DNA from: Trichobilharzia regenti
Taxonomy: Eukaryota > Platyhelminthes > Trematoda > Strigeidida > Schistosomatidae
DNA: 64,000 nucleotides
Assembly: GCA_944472135.2 (NCBI GenBank)
Contig: OX235263.1
Coordinates: forward strand, 21,319,379 to 21,383,378
Direction: 5' to 3'
The position numbers were made by a program, and so were the translations under genes. The number at the start of each line of letters is the position of its first letter. The stretch's first letter is position 1. Below are positions 44,621 to 56,010 of the stretch, in pieces. The notes beneath the pieces were generated by a model. That model did no database searches, had not been told where the DNA came from, and saw nothing but the letters and a program-made list of their open reading frames with translations.

Positions 44621-44829
44621 CATCTTACTGATAATATTTTTGTAGATTTTTACTACTCATATTTCATTATCTTTCCGTTTTGGGTGGAAATAAAAAATAC
44701 TTCATATCACTTTTGTTGAATTCATATTTTTATATTGGAGGGTTTGCAAAACAAACTTTAAAACTGAGGATGAATTAAAAAAAAACAAGCAAGATGTTAT
44801 GCATGAAATATGGTGGTAGGTTTTTATCA

Positions 44830-45105
44830 TCATTATCATAAGTTTTATCCCTTTCGGTTCTGATTGTAATATACAGGGATTCAGTAGCACATCTCAGTTT
44901 CGACCCTTTAACATCGCTCCACTACTGCCCATAAGCTTTGACTTCCTCCTAAGCAATCTCATCTATGTCACCATCAGTGGCCTGACTCGTCATTAGACAT
45001 TTGAGTTCCACTTGAGTGTCTGCAGGATCTTCTCTGCCTCTTCTACCATTGTGATAGTTTTCAACTTTGATCACTAATTCCCTTCACTGTGAAAACCATT
45101 GAAAA
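44830..45105 (-). mobile_element. RTE-clade LINE 3' fragment, copy k, strongly diverged
   Basis: Plus-strand gttttatccctttcggttct, gcccataagctttgacttcc and gttccacttgagtgtctgc keep the order of copy j with many changes. Confidence 0.45.
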
Positions 45106-45109
45106 CCAG

Positions 45110-45320
45110 GTATTACTGAACAGATGTTTGAAACTTAAGCAGTATGCACTAGTGCTCCCACTTGGAGTCCAGCCTACAACCTTCGGGTAACAAGGCAAGA
45201 CTGTATACCATTCAGCCCCAGGAACGGAATCTAATGGCCGTTAAATTCTTAATTCTGTCAGTTGCGCGACAGCCAGCCAGTATCATAAGCGAGTATTTGT
45301 CCACACATCCAGCGTAATAT
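45110..45320 (-). mobile_element. SINE-H2, minus copy
   Basis: The minus strand has the 5' extension gacaaatactcgcttatgat, gacagaattaagaattta, the head gctgaatggtatacagtc, gcatactg, a damaged core CTTAAG, and ctgttcagtaa. Confidence 0.65.
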
Positions 45321-45985
45321 TCCCTGTTGATTACTACTTCTCACTGTGAATTCAGGGCTGGTCCCCAAAACTAGACCTTCGAGCCTGTGATACATCAGAC
45401 ATAAGTCGTCTAGCCCATTCAATGTATATCTCTCTTCTGTGTCCCTACTGTCTGTTGCATAGTACCGTCCACCACACTCATTACTAACATGTTGCTAAAT
45501 TTTGTTCAGATTATAAAAGATCCAAGGTAAAGGAAACGTGTCCATTGAACTCAGAGTACATATTCATATTCGCTTAGCATTATCCGGAAGTTGGAGCAGT
45601 CTGACTGATTCTGTCCAGCAAATTACCAGATCCTTCCAAAAGTATTCCAGTGAAATTCTCTTCTTATATTTGTGTTGTTCAATAATCAACTAAGTGTCAA
45701 TAAATAAGACGATCCATCAAATAAACGATGAACAGGCATTTTCTGTTAGTAGATATTATAAAAAATCAACATTGGCAGGAACAGATGAGGATAGCACAAA
45801 CAGCATGCCAAAGAGGCTAGTAAGAAAGTTATTCATAATTATGTTAATTTACCGTTCTTATCTTCCTTATCACTACAGTTCTTTTTGACAAATAGATTAG
45901 GTGTCATTTGTTCAGGCTAATTTTGTGTTTCCCGCTGGCTGATTATATTGAAATGAAAGGTTTCATGTTTCTGTTGATACGTTTC
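45321..45985. other. unassigned stretch
   Basis: The plus frame 45,694-45,888 lacks motifs. Nothing supported. Confidence 0.35.
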
Positions 45986-45989
45986 CCCC

Positions 45990-46210
45990 TAGTACGTAGG
46001 CTTCAACGGTGAATGGTGGCTAGAAGTGGAATCACAGTGTCAGAGGTAACTTCATGGATAATGCTTTGACGTTTCAAATGATAGATGAACCATTTGAGTC
46101 TCATTGGAGACAGCATCACTCATTGACAGTTGCAGATACATCTAGCTAATAAATCTGAGACAGAACGAATCGCGGGCCATACGTGTTACTACTATTAACC
46201 ATCAATCAAA
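45990..46210 (+). mobile_element. SINE-H1 (Sm-alpha-like), diverged plus copy
   Basis: The head ttcatggataatgctttgac is followed by the ribozyme region agatacatctag, CTAATAA, and gaacgaatcgcgggcc. The core is degraded at several positions. A leader tgaatggtggctagaagtgg precedes it. Confidence 0.6.
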
Positions 46211-47715
46211 ACAAAAAAGTAGATTAGTTTCTACTTGGATATCAGTCATCTATGTTCTTACTGACATATTTCTATCCATGACAGCTGTGGTTGAAAAGTG
46301 GTGAATGTATAAATATTTAAAATATAGTTTTAACGTAGTGGAAGAAAATATTCTAACATTAGAATTAAAATAATCTAAACACTTTTCTCTCTTTTTTTTA
46401 TGTATCTACTTTTTCCACCTGAATACTTTTCAAGAGGCTATTTCCCAAAAAATGCATATTGCAAATTGCGTATAGTGAAATATTGTGGTTGTCAAGAGTG
46501 TAAAATGGTTAAGTTTGCTTTGATTTATGGTTTTATGTCACATATGAAAAAAAATGGAAATGTTGGGAATTCGATTTCCTGTTCTGTTTTTTTAAAATAT
46601 TTCCTGAATCTGAAAGCTAGAGGTACTCAAGAGACAGTAGTATATCATAATTTATTATGAGTTTAAATGAGTATCAGCTCACATGATCACAGGGAAAGCT
46701 TTTGTCACAATGAGGCTGAAAATACGTGTAAGTATGAAAGCCTGAAAAGTTTCATATTTTTAGATTGTTAGAGGTAATCGGTAGGAAGCCTTACAGCTAG
46801 GCTTCGTATTTGTTGGCAGTCCTTAGCTTGGCGTATCCACAGTCTTGAAGGAATTCATGCTTCCTCTGAGATTCGAACCTGGTTCACCCAATCCTGCACT
46901 CAGAGATGTTAACACTGAGCTGTTTTGTCTGTTGACTTATTTCCTATAGGATTGTATCATAATACTTTGAATGGACTTTAGGTGATAACTATTGTCATAT
47001 ATCTGTGCCCTCGTTTGCTGAAGACTGAATTCTATCAGTCAAGTTTGCAGTTAACAGTGCACCGTAATGGTTGGCCACCTAGCACAGGGATTACATTGCA
47101 AGCTTGACCTATAGAATCCAGTCTGCACTAAATGTAAGACTAGGTGCGTGATGCTAGTTACTATCTTCTGTCCAATCAAAGTCTCGTATTAGAACAGATG
47201 TGATGCAAGATTCATTCTGTTGATCTGACTGGAAACTTCTCTTTCTCTATTACCCTCAAAATAAATCACACTTTATTTAAGTAATTATTTTATTCTCGAG
47301 GGCATTCAGAGTAGGTCACGTTGGACAAAAGTATAGCTGATGCAATAGCGAAAAGGCAGACGACAGAGAAATAGTTTTGAGGCAGGTTTCTAAAACCACA
47401 GTAGAGTTGTCTGTCTGGATTACGAGAGTATATCTTCCATGTAAAATTCTTCTGACGGTTTAATTTTTACTTACATTTCATTCGTGAACCATACTGTGAA
47501 ATATGGTTCATCATTGAAATGTTATCTAGAAGCCTGGTACTCAAGTGAATTACCAATTAACAAACACACTAACCTTATAGACCAAATTTACCAGCTAATA
47601 AAAAGTAAATCACATGACGGGAAAGTTCAAATTCCGAGTCAGTAAAAATGATATATACAGATGTAAATTAAAAAAAGCAATCACCACAATGGTTACCAGG
47701 AGATACAATAATATT
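46211..47715. other. mostly unassigned; tRNA-like repeat at about 46,765-46,945 (minus)
   Basis: Minus-strand bases 46,945-46,855 show acagctcagtgttaacatct and the perfect B box ggttcgaatctc. Bases 46,765-46,850 match 2425-2515. This is a further SINE family with one complete and one partial copy. The 86-codon + frame at 46,400-46,660 follows a strong pyrimidine tract but has no known motif. Confidence 0.4.
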
Positions 47716-47719
47716 ACTC

Positions 47720-47830
47720 CATGGAGAATTCAGAGACGTTCTCTTCATATTACAGCTTGCGCTGAAGATTTTGTCTAGAACGGCAATGAAAGCCTCACAA
47801 TAAAGTCAGCCAACTAATTCAAATTCTTTA
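47720..47830 (+). repeat. degenerate FB1 right arm with hammerhead-like strand
   Basis: The string gcttgcgctgaagattttgt then caatgaaagcctcac follows FB1's right arm. CTGAAGA and GAAA remain; stem II is lost. Confidence 0.45.
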
Positions 47831-47959
47831 GGTCGCCACAACACCTGTCCTTCATGACAATCATTCCGACTACTGATACCTCTGAATGTGAGTACTTAGA
47901 GATATTTAGGAGGACGTTTCGAAATAAAACACTCAATATCAAGGATTACTTGGTATCCG

Positions 47960-48105
47960 CTTTTTCTCACTTTAACATTCCGCATCAGTAGGCGCTTACG
48001 ACTGCACCTATGACTCTTAGGTTACCAGTAAAGCTTGTTAGGCATTCAGCCACTGGGGCTGGAACTATTTGTCCCATGAATTCTAACCTCTATCATTTCG
48101 TGATT
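47960..48105 (-). mobile_element. SINE-H2, minus copy
   Basis: The minus strand has the head cccagtggctgaatgcctaa, then gcctactg, a degraded core (atgcgga) and weak stems. It is head-to-head with the next copy, with a shared centre cgtgattatagctcactagt. Confidence 0.65.
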
Positions 48106-48475
48106 ATAGCTCACTAGTGACTGGATACAGGACCAGATTGCCAGAAGGGCTAGTAAGAAGTTCTCACCAGTCGCATGTGACAACAAACACTCGCCGATGA
48201 CATTGGTTACCTATTTCGCTGTGTAAAGTCGAGAAATGACAAAAGTAAAAATCCATAGACCATTGGATTCCGTCGTACATGATTCGATGATAGGTAAACT
48301 TGCCTTGTAATCTGAAACTCCTGGGTTCCATCTTCATCTGTGTATTTATGTGTGGATATTACTGAAGAGTTCCGAAGACGAAGATGACGCAGCAGTTCAC
48401 TACTCCCTGTATTTTATTAGTTCTCTAACTGCTGTCAATCCGTGATAAAACGTGAAACCAGTTACATCCCAACAA
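48106..48475 (+). mobile_element. SINE-H2, long plus copy
   Basis: The 5' extension ctcactagtgactggataca and acaaacactcgccgatgaca precede the head gataggtaaacttgccttgt with B box gggttccatctt. A block with intact CTGAAGA (about 48,373) follows, then gatgacgcagcagttcac and the 3' end gataaaacgtgaaacc. Confidence 0.7.
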
Positions 48476-48479
48476 AGTG

Positions 48480-49085
48480 ACCCTCTCGGAAAACTCTTGA
48501 AACTTATTCATGAAAATGAGTGAAGTGATGCCAACTTGCTGAGGGTTTTAGAAGGGAGAAAGAGGCAAGTACGATGATGGTTGAACTCCTAGAAACAGAT
48601 GCTTCTTAAGCCATTTATGAGTAATTATATCAATTATGTCACCCCCCCCTATTACTCAATAATATATTACTATATATTTTCGGTAAATATGAAAACGACT
48701 GTACAATCTTTAGAGATCATTTCGTCGGTGAAGGGAATTTTATTCCCTGCATTGTGTTTTATTATTTTTCTTGACTCAGTGAGTATTTTCGGTTATTTGA
48801 AACAGCTCTACAGTGCTTCTTGGTTTTCAAGGATCTATCTCACTGAAGTTGATTCGTGCAAAATTCTACATTGAAACGCTATCTTTTTTAAATTTTTGTC
48901 ATCGGGTATATCATCCAATAAATATACATTTGGTTGTAAACTTTACTCTCATCTTTAAACAGCCGTTAGGCTATGTAGTGGAAAGGAGAAAAAAACTGAG
49001 GTGAAATCCAACTGTTTTTTCCGGAGCTGTAAGAGAACATATACAATGGAAACTAATTTTAATTAAATTGCGAATAAAAATCATC
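48480..49085. other. unassigned stretch
   Basis: Two overlapping + frames at 48,599-49,004 are A+T-rich and motif-free. Confidence 0.35.
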
Positions 49086-49089
49086 AAAA

Positions 49090-50590
49090 AGAGCAGGGAG
49101 AATGGCAATCAAACCTCTACCTCAACAACTTCATCGATTTCGAAAAGGCCTTCGACAGCGTAGATTGAGGCGTAATCTGGAAACTAATTCAACACTACGG
49201 CTTACTTCAAGTCTTTGTCAATCTCATTGAACAGCTAAATGACAACACTATGTGTCAAGTGATTCACAACGAAAAGCTCAGTGAAGCGTTCGAAGTGAAA
49301 ACAGGAATAAGACAAGACTGCCTATTATCACCCAGAATGATATTTTTAATTGTGGTGGACTTGACTACACGCAAGACTGTGTACACAGAGAGTGAGAACA
49401 GAGGAATACGTTGCACCAGTAGAATGATTCCATCTAGAAGATTTAGATTTTGCATGTGGATACTTTGTGTTTGATCTCACACAAACTCGAAGACTTGCAA
49501 GCGAAAACCAACAAACTAGCTGAAGAGGCAGCCATGAAAGACAGGACTACAGCCGAATACAGAGAAGATGGAGGTGGCGAAGATAACCAACCACTACTTA
49601 CACCAACCATAACCAGCACCAAGCATGGAAGAGATTTGACAGAGGTTACCTCTTTCACTTATCCGGCTAGAAAGCGTCGTTTTAACTACAGGTGGAACGG
49701 ATAAAGATATCAAAGCCAGTCAGCCAGCCAGAATTGGAAAAGGACGGCACGCCTCCAGCAATCTCAAATCAGTTTGAAAATCTTCTGCATAAACTCAGCA
49801 TAACAAACAAGATTCGCATTTTCAACACAAATATCAAGTTAGTCGGTTCTTCCATACTGGTCAGAAACGTGCACTGCGTGTGAAGAAAAGCATTTCGAAC
49901 AGGTTGCAAACTTCCATCAACAGCTGCCGACTTCTCTAGCTAAGTTCATAATAATAATTAATAATAATTTTTCCTTCACGTTCCCAGTGGAACATAGGGC
50001 TCCAAGCTAGTGGCTTAAAGTTTCTGTAGCAGTGTTTCATTTTTACAGGATGGGGTCGCTAGCCTCATGCCCAACCTTTCCTCTTTACCAGCATTATTTC
50101 TGGCTCAGTGAGGTAAAGGAGTGCACCGGCCGGGGGTCGAACCCCGGACCACATGCATGGTCGGCGAGCGTGCTAACCGCTATACCACCGACGCCAGGCT
50201 AAGTTCATACTGATGATCAAATAGCGGATCAGAAATAATAAGCAACAAGAAACTATAGGAACAAACCAACAGGCGACAGTCAATCGCTGAACAAATATGT
50301 ACGAGAAAATGGACATGGATGGATCGGGAATACATTGAGGAGGCCGCCGATTGACATCGCGCTCAATGCAGGCTATTGCCCGAGTGGAATCCCGATGGAA
50401 AGCGACGAAATGGGTCACCAGTGTGAGGGTGACATGAAGGAGGTCGTGTAAGTTGGGGGAGGAGACGAGACAGCTTGGCCAATCGTTGAGCTAGCCACCT
50501 GAAGAGGACGGCAGAGAACACAACAAAGTGGAGATGTGCTGTTGAAACCAGCCCTCTGTTCTACTCGGAATGGAAAGTAATAATACGAAT
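49090..50590 (+). mobile_element. RTE-clade LINE, copy l, split by SINE-A
   Basis: In shifting frames: NLYLNNFIDFEKAFDSVD, IWKLIQHYGLLQVFVNLI, CQVIHNEKLSEAFEVKTGIR, CLLSPRMIFLIVVDL, NKIRIF-like and RALRVKKSISNRLQTSINSC, then the SINE-A insertion (49,951-50,197), then the C-terminal tail to gaccagccctctgttctac-like and taataatac. This is the clearest RTE reverse transcriptase here, covering the first catalytic Asp (FDSVD) but not the second. Confidence 0.8.
49951..50197 (-). mobile_element. SINE-A inserted in RTE copy l with a 12-bp target duplication
   Basis: The minus strand reads ggcgtcggtggtatagcggt, B box ggggttcgacccccgg, body gtaaaaatgaaacactgc, and the RTE-like 3' end ccctatgttccactgggaac-gtgaagga with (TTA)n. 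It is flanked by gctaagttcata at 49,939-49,950 and 50,198-50,209, an exact 12-bp target-site duplication. A full-length, well preserved SINE. Confidence 0.9.
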
Positions 50591-51630
50591 ACGAATGAAA
50601 ATATGTTTTCATAAACACACTATATTTAAAATATTCATTTTGTGAATATCAGTTGTACTTTGATTACTCCTGAACATGTGGTTGCTTTCTTAAGGTCCTC
50701 TTGAATCATGAAAAATCTCCAACAATAAATTTTGAGAAAGAAAACTCAGGATTCTACAAAAAAGACTTCTTTCCAGTACAATGCTAATTATATACGATCT
50801 TGTTCCATGAATGTGTCCAGTAGTGTTCAGTAATCTGAAAAATAAACCGATGATTGATAAGATTTATGAAAGTTAATCAGAATATATAGAAAAGATATGA
50901 TGAACGATGAGTTAATTATAGATAAGGAATTGCGTGATAAAACAAATTACTTCAGGAATGAACTGACAGCGAAATGATCATTGACGGAGAAAAGATAGGC
51001 ATATCTGTAAGCTACTCAACCTGCTCCAAATCAGACTATGCACATAGGATATTAAATGTGCTTTCTATCCTAAATGATGTGTCAACACTACTCTGAATAG
51101 TTATGAAGAGGTGGCGTAAAAATAGAATATCATGTCGACACTGCTGATTTTATCTCAATAACCTTTTCTCTAAGTCTTTTAGCAGGTGAAAAATAACCTG
51201 TGAAGATTAATAAGTGTCAGCCTAATTTGTACTGAAGAAGCTTTAGCCGTCAAAATAAAGAAACTAGATCATTGTTGTGCAGAAGAAACTTGATCAGTCT
51301 ATTCTCCTTTCTTGATCTCAATGAGCCTATGCTATGACCTCAAACTTATTTTCTACAAAGTGCAGACCTGGGTTTTGTTAATGTGAAGACAATACTCCCG
51401 TTATCTTAATGCGCTAATCCACTGAGGATTTAGCAGATTGTCTCAACTGACAGCAGTCGTGTGAATTCACCATAAACCAAATTTATGTAATTGAAACAGT
51501 AAATCATCCATACCTGTACAGTTGGTGCGTTTGTGCATAGACAGAAATAAATATATAATAATAACAGTGAAGTGTTTCTTCATCGAATCACTTAGCGGCT
51601 AGCATACCAACTCGACTTTTGAATGCATGA
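50591..51630. other. unassigned stretch
   Basis: No motif-bearing frame and no recognised repeat. Confidence 0.4.
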
Positions 51631-51634
51631 ATGG

Positions 51635-51815
51635 ATTGGAAGGTGGCACAGTGGTTAGGACTCTCGCCGACCATACACATGGTCCGAGGTTCGAATCCCT
51701 GCCGACGCACACCTGATATCTATGGTCGGCCTGCAAGATTTGGGCTACCGATATCCATGCTGAAAATTCCATACTTGTACTAAAAATACAGTGTGGAATC
51801 AAGCTGAAATAAAAA
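51635..51815 (+). mobile_element. SINE-B, plus copy
   Basis: The string aggtggcacagtggttagga, B box gaggttcgaatccctg, body ctatggtcggcctgcaagat, end tgtggaatcaagctg and a poly-A/(AAT) tail. Confidence 0.85.
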
Positions 51816-51884
51816 ATAAAAAAAATAATAATAAATATAATTGTCTTGGCTAGTGCAGTTCAGAAACAGTACAAGGCTTCTGAT

Positions 51885-52790
51885 ATCTCTGTCTATCTGT
51901 CTGGATTCAACATAAAACTTGGCACCGAAGTGAACCAGTTCGAGTTGCCACGTTCCATGTAGCACACAAAGGTAGACAAGAAGATGAGTGAAGAGAATGT
52001 GTAGAGTTTGACATGTATAAAAGCAAAACAGAATGGGTAATGGTGGAAAGAAATATGAAAGATTACAGAGACTGAATACAACTGCGCTGGCCATTGACAA
52101 CGATTTTGAACCATGTCACCTATTGTCTCCAGCCATTGATTCCTAGAGTCCCGAGGACTCCAACCCGGAAGTCTGCATCTCCCTCCCTACCTGACTCAGT
52201 TTAACTGTCAAGGCATTCATGGATTGATGTCATGTTTTTGTTTGGCCACCACCACTTACTCTTTTCCAACCTGCACCTATATCGGCTAGTAACGCCCGTC
52301 GGGGGAGGCGATGGTTAGGCATGCGCAATACGTGACCTAGCCATCTCAATCTATGTAACTTTATAGCCTCGTCGATTGATTTTCCCTCTTTGCCCAACAC
52401 TCTGCGCCTAACGTCAACATTACTTAGCTTATTAACCCACCTAACGTGAGAAAGAGATCGTAGGCATCTATGATCAAAAACAGTCAACCTTTTCACGTCT
52501 TCAACTCATATTGGCCATGTTTCAGAGCCATAGAGAAGGACGGAGCGAACTGTTGAGCAGTACACACGTCCCTTGGTTGATAGCCAGCCGGATGTCACGC
52601 CTACGCCAGAGATGGTGTAAGTCAGCGAAAGCAGTTCGAGCTTTTTGGATCCGTGCTGAGATTTCGTCGCCAACCAGTCCGTTGGTGGGCTTCTGATTTA
52701 CCCACAACAAATGCCAAACATGAAAAATAAGCTTGGCAGTATATAAGTGCCACATCACATCAGAGACATGACCAATGAAATACTCAATAT
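51885..52790 (-). mobile_element. LINE-P 3' portion
   Basis: On the minus strand: SARIQKARTAFADLHHLWRR then RDIRLAINQGT, FDHRCLRSLSHVRWVNKLSN, RRRVLGKEGKSIDEA and RLRWLGHVLRMPNHRLPRRA, a stop, then WGPRDSRNQWLE-like sequence and the 3' UTR (52,100-51,890). It is the opposite-strand relative of 12,915-13,440; the shared UTR looks close to identical. Confidence 0.8.
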
Positions 52791-52794
52791 GTCA

Positions 52795-53530
52795 ATACAG
52801 CATAGGCCTAAAATGCAAATGCATACAGTTTTATAAATAAGGAATGACTTTGTTAGCTATGATGAACACAGACCTCACTGTGTGATAAAAGCTGGTTAAA
52901 ACACAGGTAGCATCTCTCCTACTTAGTAAAATAAGAATAGCTTCTTGGTGCAGAGCTGATGTCACATGCCTCATTAGTGTGGTCTAGATTGTTGATGTTA
53001 AGCTGAGGCTGTAATCAATCATGGTCACATGAGTGCAGCATACTTTTCCGTGTTAGCATGATGCGATAACCTAAACATTGATATGACTATTGTTTGGTAG
53101 GATTTAGAAAGTTAGTTCACGTTGAGCAAAATGGAGGTGATAAGATTGACCTCAGCTTACCTAGTATACCATGAAATTAGCAATAATAATATAAAAATGT
53201 GAAGTGCTAATTGAAAGTGAATGCTTGACTAAGCCTCGTGATAGTTGCATAATAAATATTGTTAAAAAAGGCCGAATGGACTTATACTCGACTGGGTTAC
53301 TTCCTGTTCTGCAAGTGTATCCATCATCCTGCAGCATATGAATATAAGTTTATATGCTTCCACCGAATTAATGTGAAATAGTTTCCAGAGAGTGTAACCT
53401 ATGAAAAGGAAGTAGTGGCTGGGAAGGCACGTGTGACTGACTCATCAGAATTATTGCTGTGGTGCAGTTGGTAGGAGGAAACACGATGTGATGATGTGAC
53501 ACGGGAAGCATTGGTTGATAGTAAACACCA
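52795..53530. other. unique stretch upstream of the 53.5-kb gene
   Basis: No repeat recognised. Bases 53,270-53,530 are less A+T-rich than the surroundings and could hold the promoter and 5' UTR of the next gene. I see no TATA box I would defend. Confidence 0.35.
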
Positions 53531-53534
53531 AAAA

Positions 53535-56010
53535 ATGGCTCGGTCAGTATATACGCCGTTTGGACGCAGAAATTCTGGGAAACCTGGTGGACCTATCAAT
53601 GTAAGTGAATAAGTGAGTGAATCCGTTTGGGTGTAACAGGATAACTACCAGGTCCACGTGAACATGAGCGAAACGATTATTCGTCTACGAGAATGTTTTT
53701 AAGGCTGACATTGTGTGTCTGCTTACTTCCGCCCTCTGGCACGCCGTGCACCCTCTCGCCCACCTTTGTACATCACGTTGTAGATCTGCCCACATATATC
53801 GTGCCAAGGTTGGTTTATTCGAAGAATTTGCTCCAGAGTGGGATAACGACTGTAAATTACTAAGTGTGGCTTTCTCATGACTTTAGGGATGAACAATTTA
53901 TTGTGTCGCAGTATACAAAGTTACCATTTCCAGGAGATGATAAGTGTGCAGGTTTAAGACCAGAACCGTTTGCAGGGAAGAAATGCTGAAAGCTGTTGTG
54001 GTTCTCTTTATTCCCCGCATTGTAAGATAGGGGGGAGGGGAAGACAGAATGATGTTTGCACATTATGAATTATTGAACGTGTAGGCGACTTAATGGCGAG
54101 CTCGGTAACGGTACAAATAGTGGAATGAAATCCATGTTCATGAAGTAATTTCGTAACAGTATATTATAAAAAACAGTTAACGAGTTGCATAAATTAATGG
54201 TTAATTGGTGATACAGCTAAAGTCTGCTGCTACAAATCAGTCATATAATCCACAGAATCGTTCACTGATGGAGTCGTGTCTACCATTAGAAGCTGTACAC
54301 TGGCTGCAGACTTCTCTTCGGATGGGGATGAGACGTTCCCGCAAAGTACAAAGGATACAACACGGTTAGTAGGGAAGCAAGTGAACAGTATAGACCAGTG
54401 AGAAGACGAAGCGAAAAGCAACACGTTGTATCTTAATTTTGCACTCCAAAGTTATGTTGATTTTACAACGAATCATTTTAGGCAAAAGTTATGTGCAATG
54501 TTTCCATTTTAAACCTCTGGTGAAAAACTGTACAATCATACTGTTTCACACTCCCCAAACGTGGTGTGCAGATGGTTAGAGTTGTAGTCGAAAACATCAC
54601 TGTGTTGATAGCACTTTCAATAGTGAAACATGACTGTGGTTCATGTCAGCCGAAATCTCAATACCCTTTGATGCGATGATGCTTGAATAATCTTTCATTT
54701 CGCAGGGTATGCTTCAGTGAGTTCTCGCGTGTGTATGTATGAGTGTTATGATGATCAATTTACTGAATGAATGAATGAATAGAGTGTTAAGTGAATTATG
54801 ACTGCAGGCGATTGATGAATGCTTTTCAAATTGCTCAAGTGGAATTCCCTGAGAGATTCAGAGCACTGAGAATGCTTAGAAGTCATCATGGGAATATACT
54901 TGTATCTTGGTCATCCTAGTGAAACAGCGTATTTGATTTCAGCTTAGTTGTTTCTCTGATTCTGTATGAATTGTGTACATGTAGGAACAGGGTAAATGTA
55001 AGTCAGTCAGGCAGTCAATCATTCATGTAGTCAGTTGGTGCACACAGTGAGAACTTGTGAGGAGGGAAGTGAACGACAAAATTGGTCAATTGATGTATAT
55101 CAGCTCTGACCAAACAGAGCATTCCTGCCAATCAAGCTAGTATCATGACCATTCCATCACAGAAGAATTTTCTGTGTGATATAATCAAACAGTAATACAG
55201 TATTAATCACTGTGTTCTTGTATCGTCAAATGAATTTTGTTCTATGTTGGAATCACACTGTGCGGATACTGTATACGCATATGCTCTGTTCTTATATGCA
55301 CGACGACTACTTAGTAATGTGATTCGAGAGTTCAGTGCATTTTGGTGCCTCGCTGTCACTTCATATTGACCAGGAGGTTGCAGTCAGGAAAGAAAGCCAA
55401 TAGAATTCATGGACTTGCTGTTGACGAATAGTCAAAGGACAGTGTATAAATATATATATGGTACCCGGCTGATGCACTACTCGCTCGATAGTTGTCTACG
55501 TATTTCAGTGAGGATGAAGGTTCGTGAAATTTCTACTGAATATGAATTCAGGTGAGATGAGATTAGATGAGTGTCAGCTTATTGGTGTCTGTCTAATGAG
55601 AGCACTGAGTTGACTGATACAAGTCAGACAACAGTATGAAGACACCGAGAAGGGTGTGGATGGTGATTGCAAAAGTCATGAAATTGTACGACTGCACTAC
55701 CATAAGAAAATTTTAATACGGTAAGAGGAGTCTCACGATTTATGAATGCTGAGCACCTTGCATAGTAGGATGTGGAGAATATGTGAAAGGTCAAGAAAGT
55801 TCTCCAAGTCAATTGAACCCAGTCATTTCATCATCAAAGATCAATTTGTTTATCCATGCGTATTGAAGCACATGGTGGTCAATATGATTTTTAAGGGACA
55901 AGAGCTGGACCTCCGGTTCTCATATTCCTATTATTGTTCATCCATTTGTGTTGTTGTTGCAGCAAGGAGACGCATTCCCCATACCAATATCTCCAAAATA
56001 CATCGGCTAA
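53535..56010 (+). CDS. eight-exon host gene, 162-aa unknown protein
   Basis: Exons: 53,535-53,600 (ATG in an AAAAATGG context; MARSVYTPFGRRNSGKPG), 53,640-53,694, 53,784-53,808 (LPTYIVP), 53,887-53,951 (DEQFIVSQYTKLPFPGDDK), 55,509-55,551 (RMKVREISTEYEF), 55,628-55,720 (QQYEDTEKGVDGDC), 55,766-55,859 (ERSRKFSKSIEPSHFIIKDQ), 55,963-56,010 (QGDAFPIPISPKYIG, stop). The phases 0,1,2,1,2,2,0 join without a stop. Most boundaries have strong signals (GTAAGT, GTGAGA, GTAAGA, ttgttgttgcag; ttactaag before exon 4). Introns are 39, 89, 78, 1557, 76, 45 and 103 nt, short as in 5' parts of schistosome genes. The weakest junction is the exon 2 donor (T/GTTTTT). The protein is basic, has no obvious signal peptide or membrane segment, and I recognise no family. 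Confidence 0.6.
54764..54780. repeat. (GAAT)n microsatellite
   Basis: Four GAAT units within the large intron of the 53.5-kb gene. Confidence 0.85.

Noticed and set aside
46400..46660. An 86-codon open frame after a strong pyrimidine tract
   Set aside because: No motif, A+T-driven composition and no partner exon. Frames of this length occur by chance in 64 kb of such sequence.
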